Assembly (NCBI RefSeq): GCF_020921035.1
Contig: NC_063160.1
Span: forward strand, 1,508,501 to 1,572,500
Direction: 5' to 3'
Length of the DNA: 64,000 bases
Source: Rhodamnia argentea
Taxonomy: Eukaryota; Streptophyta; Magnoliopsida; Myrtales; Myrtaceae
In this document: in pieces, positions 13,601 to 25,100 of the stretch
Position numbering within the stretch: position 1 is the stretch's first letter
Layout: each line of letters begins with the position of its first letter
Translations under genes and position numbers: made by a program
Notes under the pieces: generated by a model
What the model saw: only the letters and a program-made list of their open reading frames with translations
What the model was told of the DNA's origin: nothing
The model's database searches: none

Positions 13601-16589
13601 TTTTGTGAAAATTAGGTAATAAGAAAGATGTCACTAGACAACCTAAGCACCAATGCTCAGCTAAGTGGATAATGGGACAAACATCAAAGATACGCTACCA
13701 CATATCTTCAGAATACGGAGAGAAATTTCACCAAACATCCCAGCAGATAGCTTAATCACAGCCAAGGAAAAAACAGCCACTATGCATCAACAAAACCCAT
13801 TGGTGAAGAATCGAAAGTCCTGCCAAGAAATGCTAAGGTCCTGGATTTGAATCTCTAGGAGTTACCTGAAGGCCTTTTCCAAAATTTCCAAATGCACCTT
13901 AAGTTTATAAACCAAGTTCACTTCAAAAGTGGGAATCACTTGGCATCTATGATCCGACAATCTAGTCTTCCAGTCTTCCTTCTATTTACAGTAGCATCAG
14001 AGCAGGTTATGGCGATAGAGGTTGCTTGACTAGCAGATTTTGCACTTATTATTTTTTTTCTGCTCGAAAATTTGATAGCAGATATGCGATGCCCAAGAGA
14101 TACCAATCTTGAACAAAAACACAAGAACACAGTATCTAGAAGATTTGCTTTATAGTTGTCAGCAGTGGCGGCCAACTGTCCACACCTCATAGTTTCTCTC
14201 TTAAACAACAAACATCTGTTTCTTAAGCAACAAACATTAACATACATAGATACACTCTGCCAATTATACTATCCATGTTATAACTGAAATTTCAAAGACA
14301 AACTGCCAATATCCTGTACAGACCTGCACTTTCACATTCTCCGTATATTTCATTAATGCCCTAGAAAAAGATGACACAATGAAGTCCAGATTAAGAAAGA
14401 CTAAAATTAGTCCCATGTCCTTTAAGCATCAAATGCAAGCACAACGTCGCATCTTTTGTTGCTGCTTGGTTGCTATAACAAACCCACTAATCCCCGCAAA
14501 AGGACAAGTTTGCGACTTCTATATATTCAATTTATAGCATCAAACAGGAGAGATTTGACACAATGTCCATGGTTTTATGCAAGAAGAGTAAAAATTGTCT
14601 AGCATTAATAATTTGTAGTCCATTACACTAGTATAGCGAAAGTCCTAGAACAATATGGAGAATGAAAACTGACAAAGGTTCCATTGCACAATATGCCAAT
14701 TTGACTACAACACATCACATTGAGACACATTTTCATGATGAACAGAAACGCGCTTCTTCAAAGATGAGATTAGACTCGTACGGCTACTCCTCATGTACAT
14801 ACCAGGAAAACACTGGGGAAGAGTTGCCATAAGTGTTGAAGAGACAATTAATTGATACTTAGAAAAGAGAAAAATCCGATCTGCTTCTGCATTATGTTTT
14901 CCCTGCAACATGTCACCCTCGTACGACTGTAAAGCATGAACCAATATTGACAAGCATTTCTCCTGATAATGCTTTTCTGAAGAAATCTCCTCCAGTGCAA
15001 TGCACAATACTTGCTGGACTTCATCATCATGAATCTGCTTTCACAACATGCACGACAAATATATTGCTTCAGTTATTGGGTTAGAATTACAGTTAATAGC
15101 CTTTGGTCAGAAATTCTTACTGATACAATAAATTGGGTGGTAGGTGATATGTACATACGAGAGACTTGCTTTTGAGGAGCGAAATGTCGCTATAAGGTTC
15201 AAAATGCCGCCAAAACTTCGATGAACCATTTCTTTCAAAACTTTCCTGCAATTAAACCAATAAGTGGCTGCATCAAACAACAGGCAAAGCACACTGCCTT
15301 TAAGGCAGAACGCAGAACATATGGCTGATAGCTAATTCCAAAACGCTCCTATACTTAAAGCATCATTTTGCTACCAGAGGAAACTCCATCTCTTACTTTC
15401 TCTGCATTGTACACACAAACATATTATAGACTCAGAGCTTCACTAAAAGGAAGTTAATTGAGACAAAACACTGTAGATTTCAGAGGTAACGAAGGAAGTT
15501 GTCTTTCTATCAGCTTCAGCTTCCACATTCCACAAGTGAATTCTTGCTCTGTCCCCTCAGTTTCCTTCCCCTCTCTTCCCATACAAAGCATAAATGATGG
15601 AGCTGTGAAGTCCTTTTCTTAAATTGAACTGTCACGTAAGTTTCGGCCATGATAAAATGCAAAGGGGGAGCGGAGCTGTTTGAGCCTACTATTGAACTTT
15701 TAGGAGTGCTGGTCACTCACAGCAGCAATCCTTTCTTGCTGAAGGAAATCCTGCGCCATGCCAATGCATGAACGCTGCCTCATGATGAGTAAGCTTCGTA
15801 AGCCAGCTCTTTATTTGTAGGCCTGCCCCCTGGAGTAGCCATGAGTTAAGTGCAATGCTTTCTCTGTGGTTGAAGTGGTTCATGTTTGGTTCGTCATCCA
15901 TTAGCAGTCCACCCAAAAGGGTAGAATTCTTCTCCTTTTAGGCAAGCTACTTCCTTCCTATTACACCTTCCACGTTTTGTTTTTACCTGTTAAAAAACTG
16001 CGCTTTCTATATGGTATTAGCCGTAAAAGGAGCCCTATTCTATGGAAAAAAACCCAATATCCCGCGTACCAGTCTCCTCTTCTTGCTTTTATTCTTTTGC
16101 TTACCTTGCAAAACAGGAGCTAAATAAAACGAAACCACGGAGATATCTCAAGTGTACGAGACGAAACCTCCAGCAAACACAAACGATCCATCGATCGATC
16201 AACTTAATCTAGAAAGACAAGTTCCTCAATCAAACTGCCAACTTAATCCCAGAGAGGACCTCCATTTCGAGTTTCGCTCATTTCCACATGACAAGCTCCT
16301 TAAGAAACTAAACTGAATGTTATGTTTCAGAGAAAAAGGCATGGGACGTCGCGAATACCTCAAGGGCACGGAGGAAGTGGTCCCGGACAAGAGACAGGAG
16401 GCCGTGCTTGCAGAGGCAGTGGACGTGGCCGACGAGGTCGGCGCCGGCGGAGAGATCGCCGGAGCCGGAGAGGAGGGAGTCGGTGGCGGAGCAGAAGCCG
16501 GCGTAACAGTGGAGGATTTCGTCGACAGCGGCGTCGCCGAGAGCGTCCAGAATCCCTAGATCGACGACCGCCGGTGCTGGCTCAGCCAT
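7669..16589 (-). CDS. APC2: Anaphase-promoting complex subunit 2 (cullin-like), 16 exons
   Basis: APC2 is the cullin-family scaffold of the APC/C ubiquitin ligase. It binds the RING subunit APC11 and drives ubiquitination of cyclins and securin in the nucleus. Exons in order: 16359-16589, 15159-15245, 14803-15034, 12724-12998, 12437-12508, 11711-11955, 10742-11158, 10389-10590, 10163-10277, 9980-10062, 9438-9557, 9154-9242, 9004-9085, 8261-8452, 7885-7953, 7669-7791. Together they make 877 residues; the Arabidopsis protein is about 865. All joints keep frame. Clear family blocks are RDHFLRALEESFERNG, DDYRSSILGAVKGWIQ, STNDILHQYVSTIKALR, the cullin homology stretch NEYRVMLAEKLLNKSDYDID, and the C-terminal winged-helix APC2 domain ending GMYCLKK. 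Intron 8 starts GC rather than GT. Intron 3 (12999-14802) is the longest, and I saw no gene inside it. An acidic insert (DDMDLDEKST) lies in exon 4, where family members vary. Confidence 0.95.
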
Positions 16590-18203
16590 CGACGAGAGCG
16601 TCCTGAGCGATTCCTTTTTGCCGCCACTCACATGCTGGTTGAAAATTACGGAATCGTAGGAGATAGCGAGCAGCAAGTAGAGTGACGAAAGCGAAGAAAT
16701 GCTCACGTCAGCATTCAAACTTACGGATTCTTTTTCAACAATCGTTATTCATTTTATTTTTTATTTTCTTAAAATATACATGTTGATTCATTTTCTGAAA
16801 TTTTTTAATTACAAATGTTTAGAGAGTCACTCATGAAAATAAGAGCTTTTAATTACTTGGACTCACGTTATATGAAAAATTGCATCTCGTTTTAAAATTT
16901 ATTGTTTGTAATCTTTCGATTCGGACTTATCTCGGGATGCCCTACAATGCTCAAGGTATCATTATGAATATACAACTCAAATGAGATTAGTGCACCAAAA
17001 AATTCTATGACTCTTCGCGAAAATATAATTGAGTTCTAAGATTTTTCAAAAGTCCAATAAGTCCTAGAATTTGTCAAAATTTGTACAATCATGCGTTCTC
17101 TGTTGGCTCCGTCTAATCTGTAGCAAAAAAATGCTAATGTGATTTTTTTTTATTATTATTTTCACTTTTCTGTGTGATTGTTAAATTTAACTCCAATGTT
17201 AGGTACGTCTATTTCAGCTTTTCTAAGGGGTTTTGGGAAGGTTGAAATTTCTTCCAAAACTACCCTCATCAATTTTTCTAAATTTCGATTTTGCCCCTCA
17301 TCTTTCTTCCTTTTTATTTTGTTAAAAAGGAGAGGAAAATGAAACCCTAGCCCTTTCATGAAAAAACCACATTATTTTTTCCCAAGTCACAACTTTGTCC
17401 GAACCATTGCAGTTGGGCCTTCGGCTTTGGCTTGGGTGGAGGAAGGAGATTTGGAGCGCATGTAGTCAAGGCAGCTAGAACTTCTTCAAGCTCTCTACCA
17501 TGGCTGCTCAAGTTGAGCTCGAGTATCGTCGCTTGAGCTCCGTCGAGTTTGACCATGGCCGTCGAGCTCCTGGAGAGCGAAGGAGATTTGGAACTCACGG
17601 CCCTGATAGCCGAAGTTTCTTCGAGCACGTAGTTATGGCCGTTCTATCTTCATCAGGCTCATGGAGTGAAGGAGACTTGGAGCTCCCGGGCCATAGTTAC
17701 ATGGAGCAAAGGAGATTTGGAGGCTATCAAGCTCTAACCTTTTTTTTTTTTTTAAATTCTGATACTTTTCTTTTATTTACTCTTTTTCATTTTCTATCTT
17801 TTTTTTTTTTTCAAATTTTTTTTGTGTGACCCTTGATAAGTGCCACATCGACATCACTTGTCACAAAAAAAGAAATTAAAAAAAAAATCACGGCAACATT
17901 TCGTTAGCCTAATTGAATAAAATACACGGAGAGACTCTGATTAAGATGGTGAAAAACATATCTTTAAAATAAAAAAATAAACAAAAAATAAAAAAAAACT
18001 CTTTTTTGGTACGAGAAAATAAGTGAATTAAGTTTGGGAAAATCGAATTGATGCGTCCAACGGATACAATCTATCCTCCTCCTCCAGTTTCTGTGACTTT
18101 CAAACACAACTTATTGAAAAAGGTAATGGCAATGTCATCACAATGTAAGGCTCCAAAAGCAAAGCCAAGAACGTTTTTTTCCACTTTGAACTGGCTCCAA
18201 ACT
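16590..18203. other. Gap with low-complexity and short repeated motifs
   Basis: The left part is the APC2 promoter side. Around 17441-17715 a motif close to GAAGGAGATTTGGAGC recurs four times at uneven spacing. An ATG-led 109-codon frame lies over it at 17500-17829 but ends in poly-T and resembles no family known to me. Long T and A runs fill 17740-17990. No other gene is supported. Confidence 0.5.
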
Positions 18204-20781
18204 CTAATAATAGCCACCTCCTCCCGTTCTGTACTGAGCTTCAGCTGCCTTCTCTTCTTTCATCTTCTCGACTATTTTGCGGATCTCGGGGTTAAAGAAA
18301 CGATCAAGAACATACTTCCTCTCTTCTGCTTGTATCTCTTTAATAGCACTCGGGCAGGGATTAGGAGGAGGTCTCTTGCCTTGGAGCTTCGCAATCTGCT
18401 TCAGTCGAGTGTACGCCGCCTTCTTTGCCTTCTTTTCTAGCCGGTATTCCATCTAACATTCCAGCAGGGAAGCCAGGATTGAAGGATCAGTAGAAAGCAA
18501 AAGGCAAAACAAAGAAATAACTGAACAAAGGTAGGAAGATCAAAGAATCTTCTCGTGAGGGCAGAAAGTTAACTCAAGAAGGCAGTAACTTACATCTGCT
18601 ACGCTGATAGCCTCTTCCTCACTAACTCCATTTTCCTTCAACTCAAGGACTCGTTGACCAAAGACACGGGCAGGAGGGGGGTCGAAACCACATATCCTAT
18701 TTCAACAGGTCTCATAGAAGTTAACGCTTTCTACGGATTTATATGTGAATAAACCCGGTGCTTCAACAGCAATAAGAACCCACATACACGCATTTATTGG
18801 AAAGTGCTGCACGGTTATACAAATTCTCTCTGTTCAAATGCGACGATGCCCTATTTTGTCGATGCGATTTTTTATATCACTGTCCTTATTGAGGGTTAAG
18901 ATAGACATGTACTGAATAGATATCCACAAAACCATGCTAGTTGTGGAGTAAGTTACATGGAAAGACTCATGATTCATGAATAAGGCTCCTCAAGCTTAGT
19001 GGCACAACATGAAGTCATGACGTCTTGTTAGCTCAGAGACAGCACAATTTGGTCCTTTGTAAATATGTGAGCTATCAGTTAAGTTGTTGTTAAGTGCAAT
19101 CAGAACCCAACATCTTAAAGCATTAACAAGATGAACAAAGTAGTCCGAGTCAAATTACAGCCACCATAGGTCATACAGCAATAGCAGACATATCAACCAA
19201 ACTTTTCTTTATATTTGTTGTGATGAATGGACAATTTATCCATCAAACCATGCCAGTTGCAAAGTAAATTACATTAAAAGAAACGTAGAGAAGGCTCTTC
19301 AAGCTCAGTAGCACAACATGAAGCCATACTGTCTGATTAGCTCAATAACAGGCAAAATGTTCTTGTAGCTGGAAATATGTGAGCTATCAGCTAAGTTGTT
19401 AAAGTGCATGTAGAACCCAAAATCCTAAAGAATTAACAAGTTGGACAAAGTAGCCTGAGTCAAATTACAGCCACAATAAGGTCTACCAGCCATAAATGCT
19501 CCAATGCCGATGCATCTTGTTATGTCAAAACAACACTAGGAAAGAAACAATTTTAAGCTAACGTTAGAGTAACTAATTCCAGTCCTCAAAATCGTTCAGC
19601 AGAGACTATCTATATAAAAACATGCATACACAAGAATAGCACATGGAAGCAAAAAGGATGATCGCAGAATGCAAGGACTGCCATCACAAACGAAACACAA
19701 TACCATGCCAAGGCTCGATACACAATCATACCATTCACCAAGCTAATGAAAGCAGCAGGCCTAAAGTACTCACTCAATTGGCTCTTTCTTAGACACGACC
19801 AGTGCTACTTTCGTCACAAGCACAAAATAACAAAGATTGGAAAGGAAAAGGAAACATAGTACATCAGCATCGAATTCGGAAAGCAAAATAAAAGCTATGG
19901 CAAAATACATAAGCAAAGAAAGAGATTTACTTGATCGCATCCTCGTGTTTTGAGTCCGGATACTTCTGGAAAAACTTCTTAATATAAACATCCTCGGGGA
20001 GAGTGATCTTCTTGATTTCATCAGCACGAGGGAAAACTGCAGGTGGTGCCCTGCATGATGCCATAATCACCAAATAAGTGATGTCATTGGATTCTAAAAG
20101 CACTCGACCGGTACTTAAAAACGTCACCCTTCAAAAAACTCATACAACTCTAATGAATGCTGCACAAAAATCAATCGATAGTCACTGCTTTTGCAGTGGC
20201 CCAACAATGAGAAGGAGTAGTGTACAGTACAAGTGGGCTACTCTTGGCACCATCGCATTCCTAAACCAGGTTTCCCGAACTTCTCGACAGAAATTCATGC
20301 GAAAGTTAATCTACACCGATCAACAAAGCGGCAAAAACAGGGATCACAAAGACAACATTGCTCTTTAGACTACACTGCCAAACAAGAAGCTCCCATCATC
20401 CGCCCGTGTGACTAATCCCAATCCGAAGAAACAAACTACAGAATAATCAATAGAACAGTAAAGCACATTGAGTTTCAACACTCTCCTACCATCCTAATCC
20501 AATAAATGGACACAAACGAACCCAAATCAAAACAATTCGCGTAGATTGAGGCTTCACAGAACAAACAAGCAAGCTCTACTCGAGCAACAACGAGGCCATT
20601 ATAACACTACGAAAAACACAAGGTAAAGGGGCCAAAAAAGGAAAAATTTAGCAGAGAGAGAGAGAGAGAGGGAGAGGGAGACTAACTGTTGCATAGCCTT
20701 GAGCCAAACAGGCTCGGCCTTAGCCAAGCCTTTGACGAGCTTTCTGGTTCTCGTAAGCAGATCTCCTTTCATAAACGACAT
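18204..20781 (-). CDS. Mitochondrial small ribosomal subunit protein mS23-like
   Basis: This is a short, basic plant protein of the MRP-S23 type, expected in the small subunit of the mitochondrial ribosome. Exons are 20687-20781, 19931-20050, 18594-18696 and 18204-18452. All introns are GT-AG and every joint keeps frame, giving 188 residues. The start MSFMKGDLLTRTRKLVKGLA is the typical plant N terminus. It is followed by the block LPEDVYIKKFFQKYPDSKHE, then CGFDPPPARVFGQRVLELKE and a Lys/Arg-rich helix MEYRLEKKAKKAAYTRLKQI. The end is Gly/Tyr-rich (RTGGGGYY). The assignment rests on recalled similarity to Arabidopsis proteins annotated as mS23-like, so the family is firmer than the exact function. 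Intron 2 (18697-19930) carries a tandem duplication. A GA-repeat lies just inside intron 1, near 20653-20671. Confidence 0.82.
18913..19488. repeat. Degenerate tandem duplication (about 265-bp copies, offset 310-316 bp) in intron 2 of the mS23-like gene
   Basis: Two direct copies lie at about 18913-19177 and 19224-19488. Shared stretches in the same order include gcacaacatgaag, aaatatgtgagctatcag and gagtcaaattacagccac. The copies differ at many sites and by small gaps, so the duplication is not recent. Confidence 0.75.
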
Positions 20782-22124
20782 CCTCTCGCCCTTTCGTGCT
20801 CCTTTTTGCTGCTCAATTCAACCTCAGTCTGATCGAACGAACCAGCGCAAGGTGAAGCACTAGCCAGACACCAATAGCTCCGAAGCATCGAACTAAGAAC
20901 AAAAATCAACCGAACCTGACCAGCTGTGTGAATCTGCGACGCCAGAGAGAGAAAGACAGACAGACACGCCCGCCTGCGGTGTCGCCGCCGACCGGAATTG
21001 AGCAACAGCTCGCTGCTGGTGGCGTCGGGGGAGGAAGCGAGAGAGGACGGCGAGCTGCAAATGTGAAACCACCCAGAATTTTCAGTGTTGTTTGGATTCC
21101 CGTAATTTGGATTTAATAAGCGCATTACATTTTCTTTTCGAAAAAATCGAAAGTTTTAAAATCATTTTAAAATTGTAAAAATATTTACATTCATTTTTTT
21201 TGTCAATAGGTAAATATTTTGTTCCCATGTCCTTGAACTTTTCCAAATTCTTGAGTAAGGCCTCTCGATTTTTTTGCGCAATTTTTATTTAGGATTTGGT
21301 CTTACATAAAAAATAGAAACACAAATTCTGATAAAGATTGGTGTATGTTGACGCCATAGACGCCATGTTATTACTGAACATACAAACTCATTGTGACAAA
21401 TTATCTATGTATATATATATATTTTTTTTTATATATCGATTTGATTGAATTATTAGGAATGAGAGGGAACAAAAATTGAAAACTCTAGCATCATTTAAGG
21501 TTTGTTTTTTTCCATAATTACAAAATCACTAGTGAGATATTTGATTTTGTAAGGTAATAACAAAGAATTTGATATATTTAATTTGATCATTTAGAATCTT
21601 AAAAAATTAGGGTGCATGTTGTAAGTTAATTAATAATTAATGGCATAAATATAGAATTGATACTTCTTTGAAGGAGTGTCAAATTTATATTCGGTGATAT
21701 TTTCTAATTTCTAGTAATTCCATAAGTTATTGAGATTTTCAATCATCATTTCTCGTGCTCACAAAAAAAAATCCTGTAAATATGTAGAGTGAGAGAAAAT
21801 TACGAAAGATTAAAATTGGATCATTTAGGAAATAAGATTAAACTAATTTACACAATAATGAAGAATATTTAATTTCAATTTAGAATTTGTAAAAAAAATT
21901 GTTAATATCAGCATCCTGTTTAACAAAATTCTTACAAGTAAAAGAAAAGAGAGGCAAAAAAAGGGAGTATAGGAACTAGGAAGAGCCCGGTCGGTCCAGA
22001 GTTAAGTTACAGAGCAGGCGAAACACATCGACGAGCACAGAATCCCACCGTCGATGGAGATCGGAAATGGCGACGACGATGGCGCTTGCGAAACGGGAGA
22101 TCTGTGAGCAGGAGCTCTGAAAAA
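20782..22124. other. Divergent intergenic region between the mS23-like and O-fucosyltransferase genes
   Basis: Both flanking genes read outward, so the region holds two promoters. The middle (21120-21960) is very AT-rich with no coding likeness. A short upstream ORF for the plus-strand gene lies at 22054-22107. Confidence 0.55.
22054..22107 (+). promoter_or_regulatory. Upstream ORF (17 codons plus stop) before the O-fucosyltransferase start
   Basis: An ATG in the GTCGATGG context opens a 17-codon frame that stops 17 bases before the main ATG at 22125 and lies in another frame. If it is in the mature leader it could lower translation of the main protein. Its presence in the transcript is inferred. 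Confidence 0.4.
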
Positions 22125-25100
22125 ATGGCGAGGGCCAGAGGGAGGAGGTTCCGGTTCCACCGGAGAAAGCTCTGCGCCGTCGCTGCGTACGTCGCCATCC
22201 TCCTGATCGCCCTCTCCTTCTTCACGCTGATCTACTTGTCGAGGAAGGGCTTCGACGGCGGTCGGGAGCACGTGTCGCCCCAGGAAGATCAGTCTGGGCT
22301 GGTGCGTCGCTCTGTTTCGAATCTCACTCCTCGGTAGTAGTAGTAGTTGGAGTCGTAGTCTCAGGATTAGTGGGTTCCGCTTCTGTTTGTTTCGATTTTC
22401 AAGGTTTTGGTTGATTCTTACGCGTTCGCTGGTAGGATTGTTGTCAAGTACGGACTGCTTAGGGGTATCTGTGGGTTGATGATTGTGTAGGTGCGATTGT
22501 GGTGGGTCAGCTGAGCTGTTCTGCTGGATAGATGTTTGCGTAATTGTTTTGTTGTAGCTTATGATGGTAATCATAGGATCTAGCATTTAATTACTGATTA
22601 GGCATTAGCTCCTTTTGAGGTTTCTGTGGACGAGTTAGCTATTGCTTGAGGCTTAAGGTTCTCTCAACTCCATTCGGAAGATCCTGTTTTTGATTGTTCA
22701 TTGAGTAAGAATGAGATCCGTGCATGCTTTTGTGACGGATGTTTGTGATATATGGCGAATGTCTATTTTCCTGGCTTAGCTTCTTAGGTCAAAAGGAATA
22801 GAGTAGAGGCATATAATTGGTGGAATGTTGCACGTTGTTGTGATTTACATGGAGTACATGCATATGGATAGTCTCTTCTCTCTCGGTGAAGAGGATAATT
22901 TTCTATTTGCAGATTCCAGACCAAGAGCTTTGGGATGCTCCTTTCAGTTTGGGTTTACACACCTGCATCAAGCCCACTGCTAGATACAAAGGTCAGATAA
23001 ACTCTCAATCCATGTTGTTTTCTGTCTATCATTAGTTTTACCACTACAAGTTTTCCTGCATCTGCCAATCACTGATTTCTTTTTCAGCACTTTTCTTGCT
23101 TCATTTTGCTATTGATATTCTCTCACATGCTTTTTCTACCGGTGTAAAATGGATAGCACTTTAATATTGATAATTAGTTATGGTAAAAATGAATAGATTT
23201 AGAGACTTACCAAAAAATAAGAAGAGAATATTATTGTCAAGCTCCCTTTAAGAAAGAAAACCCACTTAGGTGTGTAAATCCTGGCTGTGAAACACCCTGT
23301 TGACCTCATGAACTAGATAAAACTTAAGCTGAAACACTATTGGATAGCTGAAATATGAGATTACTTATACTAGGTGGTGTGAGGAATCGAGACACTTACA
23401 TGTCTGTGGTCACTGCAGCCTCATGGGGTTTAATATTAATCTTGCTTTAAATGTTTACATAGAGGTCTTGCTTTTTCTAGGACTTTTTTTTTTTCAAATG
23501 AAATGTTTGGATGTCTCATGTGTGACCAAATTCCACTTTGTGCGCAACTAAAGTGAATTTAGAATGTAAACTAGCATAATATCAGTTTATATATCTGATG
23601 AGATATTTTTTGTATCAAGTCACCATCAGTGCTCTGATTATTAAAGAGCTAAGTTTCCATGATTGCCATATAGATGCAAATATTTTCATCAAATGCCATC
23701 TTAATAAGATATTGAAATGCTAATGATCGTATTCGCCTTTTGTAAATGCCAGTCTGGTATAGGAAATCCTCTCTCTCTCAAAATCTGTATCTGCATCTCT
23801 GCTATGTTAGGTGCACGAAAATCAGATCGATATATAACTGTGAGGAGCAATGGAGGATTAAATCAGATGCGGACTGGTGTAAGTTGATCACTTTGTTGTG
23901 ATTTAACTCTCTGATATTGACCATAATTCAGACTTTTGAAATATTGTTGAGAAGTTTTGAAGTTGCTAATAAGTCGGGTGCAGGCATTTTGTAGAACTCT
24001 GAATTGTAAGCTCTTTTAATTCTCCTTGCATTGGATGACAATAAACTGGGGCACACATAATTGCATTTTAGTCCTTAAGTAGAACCAATTTCATTCTTTG
24101 ATTGTTTTCTTCTTTTGTTTTTGTTCAGTGATGAGTTACCCAGCTATGCTTGTAGTGGTGTTAATCAATTTCCTGTGGTCCTATCCGTAATTATGTTCTC
24201 TGGGCAGATTGCAGATATGGTGGCCGTGGCACACATAATGAATGCCACTTTAGTTATTCCTCAACTGGATAGACGATCATTCTGGAATGACACAAGGTAT
24301 TCGTCGGCATTCTGACATTCTTTTGTAGGTGTGATTTTTGTCTTACACAACTATGTATTCTGACATTGCTGTCATATTCACAGTACCTTTTCAGATATCT
24401 TTGATGAGACTCATTTTATAGAAGCCTTGAAAGGAGATGTAAGAGTTGCCAGGGAGCTCCCAAAGGAGTTGGAATCAGTTCCTCACGCGCGGAAGCACTT
24501 TTCTTCTTGGGCCAGCACAGGTTACTATGAAGAGATGACAAGGTTGTGGCATGAGTATCAGGTCTGAATAAGTCATGCTAATTTTTAAAGTGAAGTCTAT
24601 TCAATTTTGGATAAATTCTCTATTTGAAAAGTCTATCGTGATACCCTTTGTATTTTTTGAAAAATTGACTTGGATACCTTGTAAGTAGCTGTTGGACCCA
24701 AGGATGTCCTTTGAATTCAATTAGATTGAGGTTGCTCATACTTGACAATTTCAACAATGTAGATGAGTTTTCTAATAATGAACTAAGAATTTAAGTAAAT
24801 TGAGATCACTTAAGTACATTAGAACCACGTTTTTCTTCCTCCTAAGAGCTAAATAAGCTAACCTAAATGCTAATTCTGATATTATTGGAAATGCTTAATT
24901 AAGATGATGTTTGCAGTAATTTTTGTTGACTAGCATCATTGCATGTGCCATGAGTTTTCTAGCACAAAACATAATCAGAAACTAAATATATTGCCACTCA
25001 ATTTTAGGTTGGAAAACAAAATAGTTTTTCATCATTCCAAAAAGTGGAAGTGAGAATCACTGTTCTATACAGATTCTGCATTGCATTAATAGCTTTAAGG

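Noticed and set aside
13835-13862. B-box-like stretch (ggatttgaatctct) in APC2 intron 3
   Set aside because: No matching A box at a proper distance upstream.
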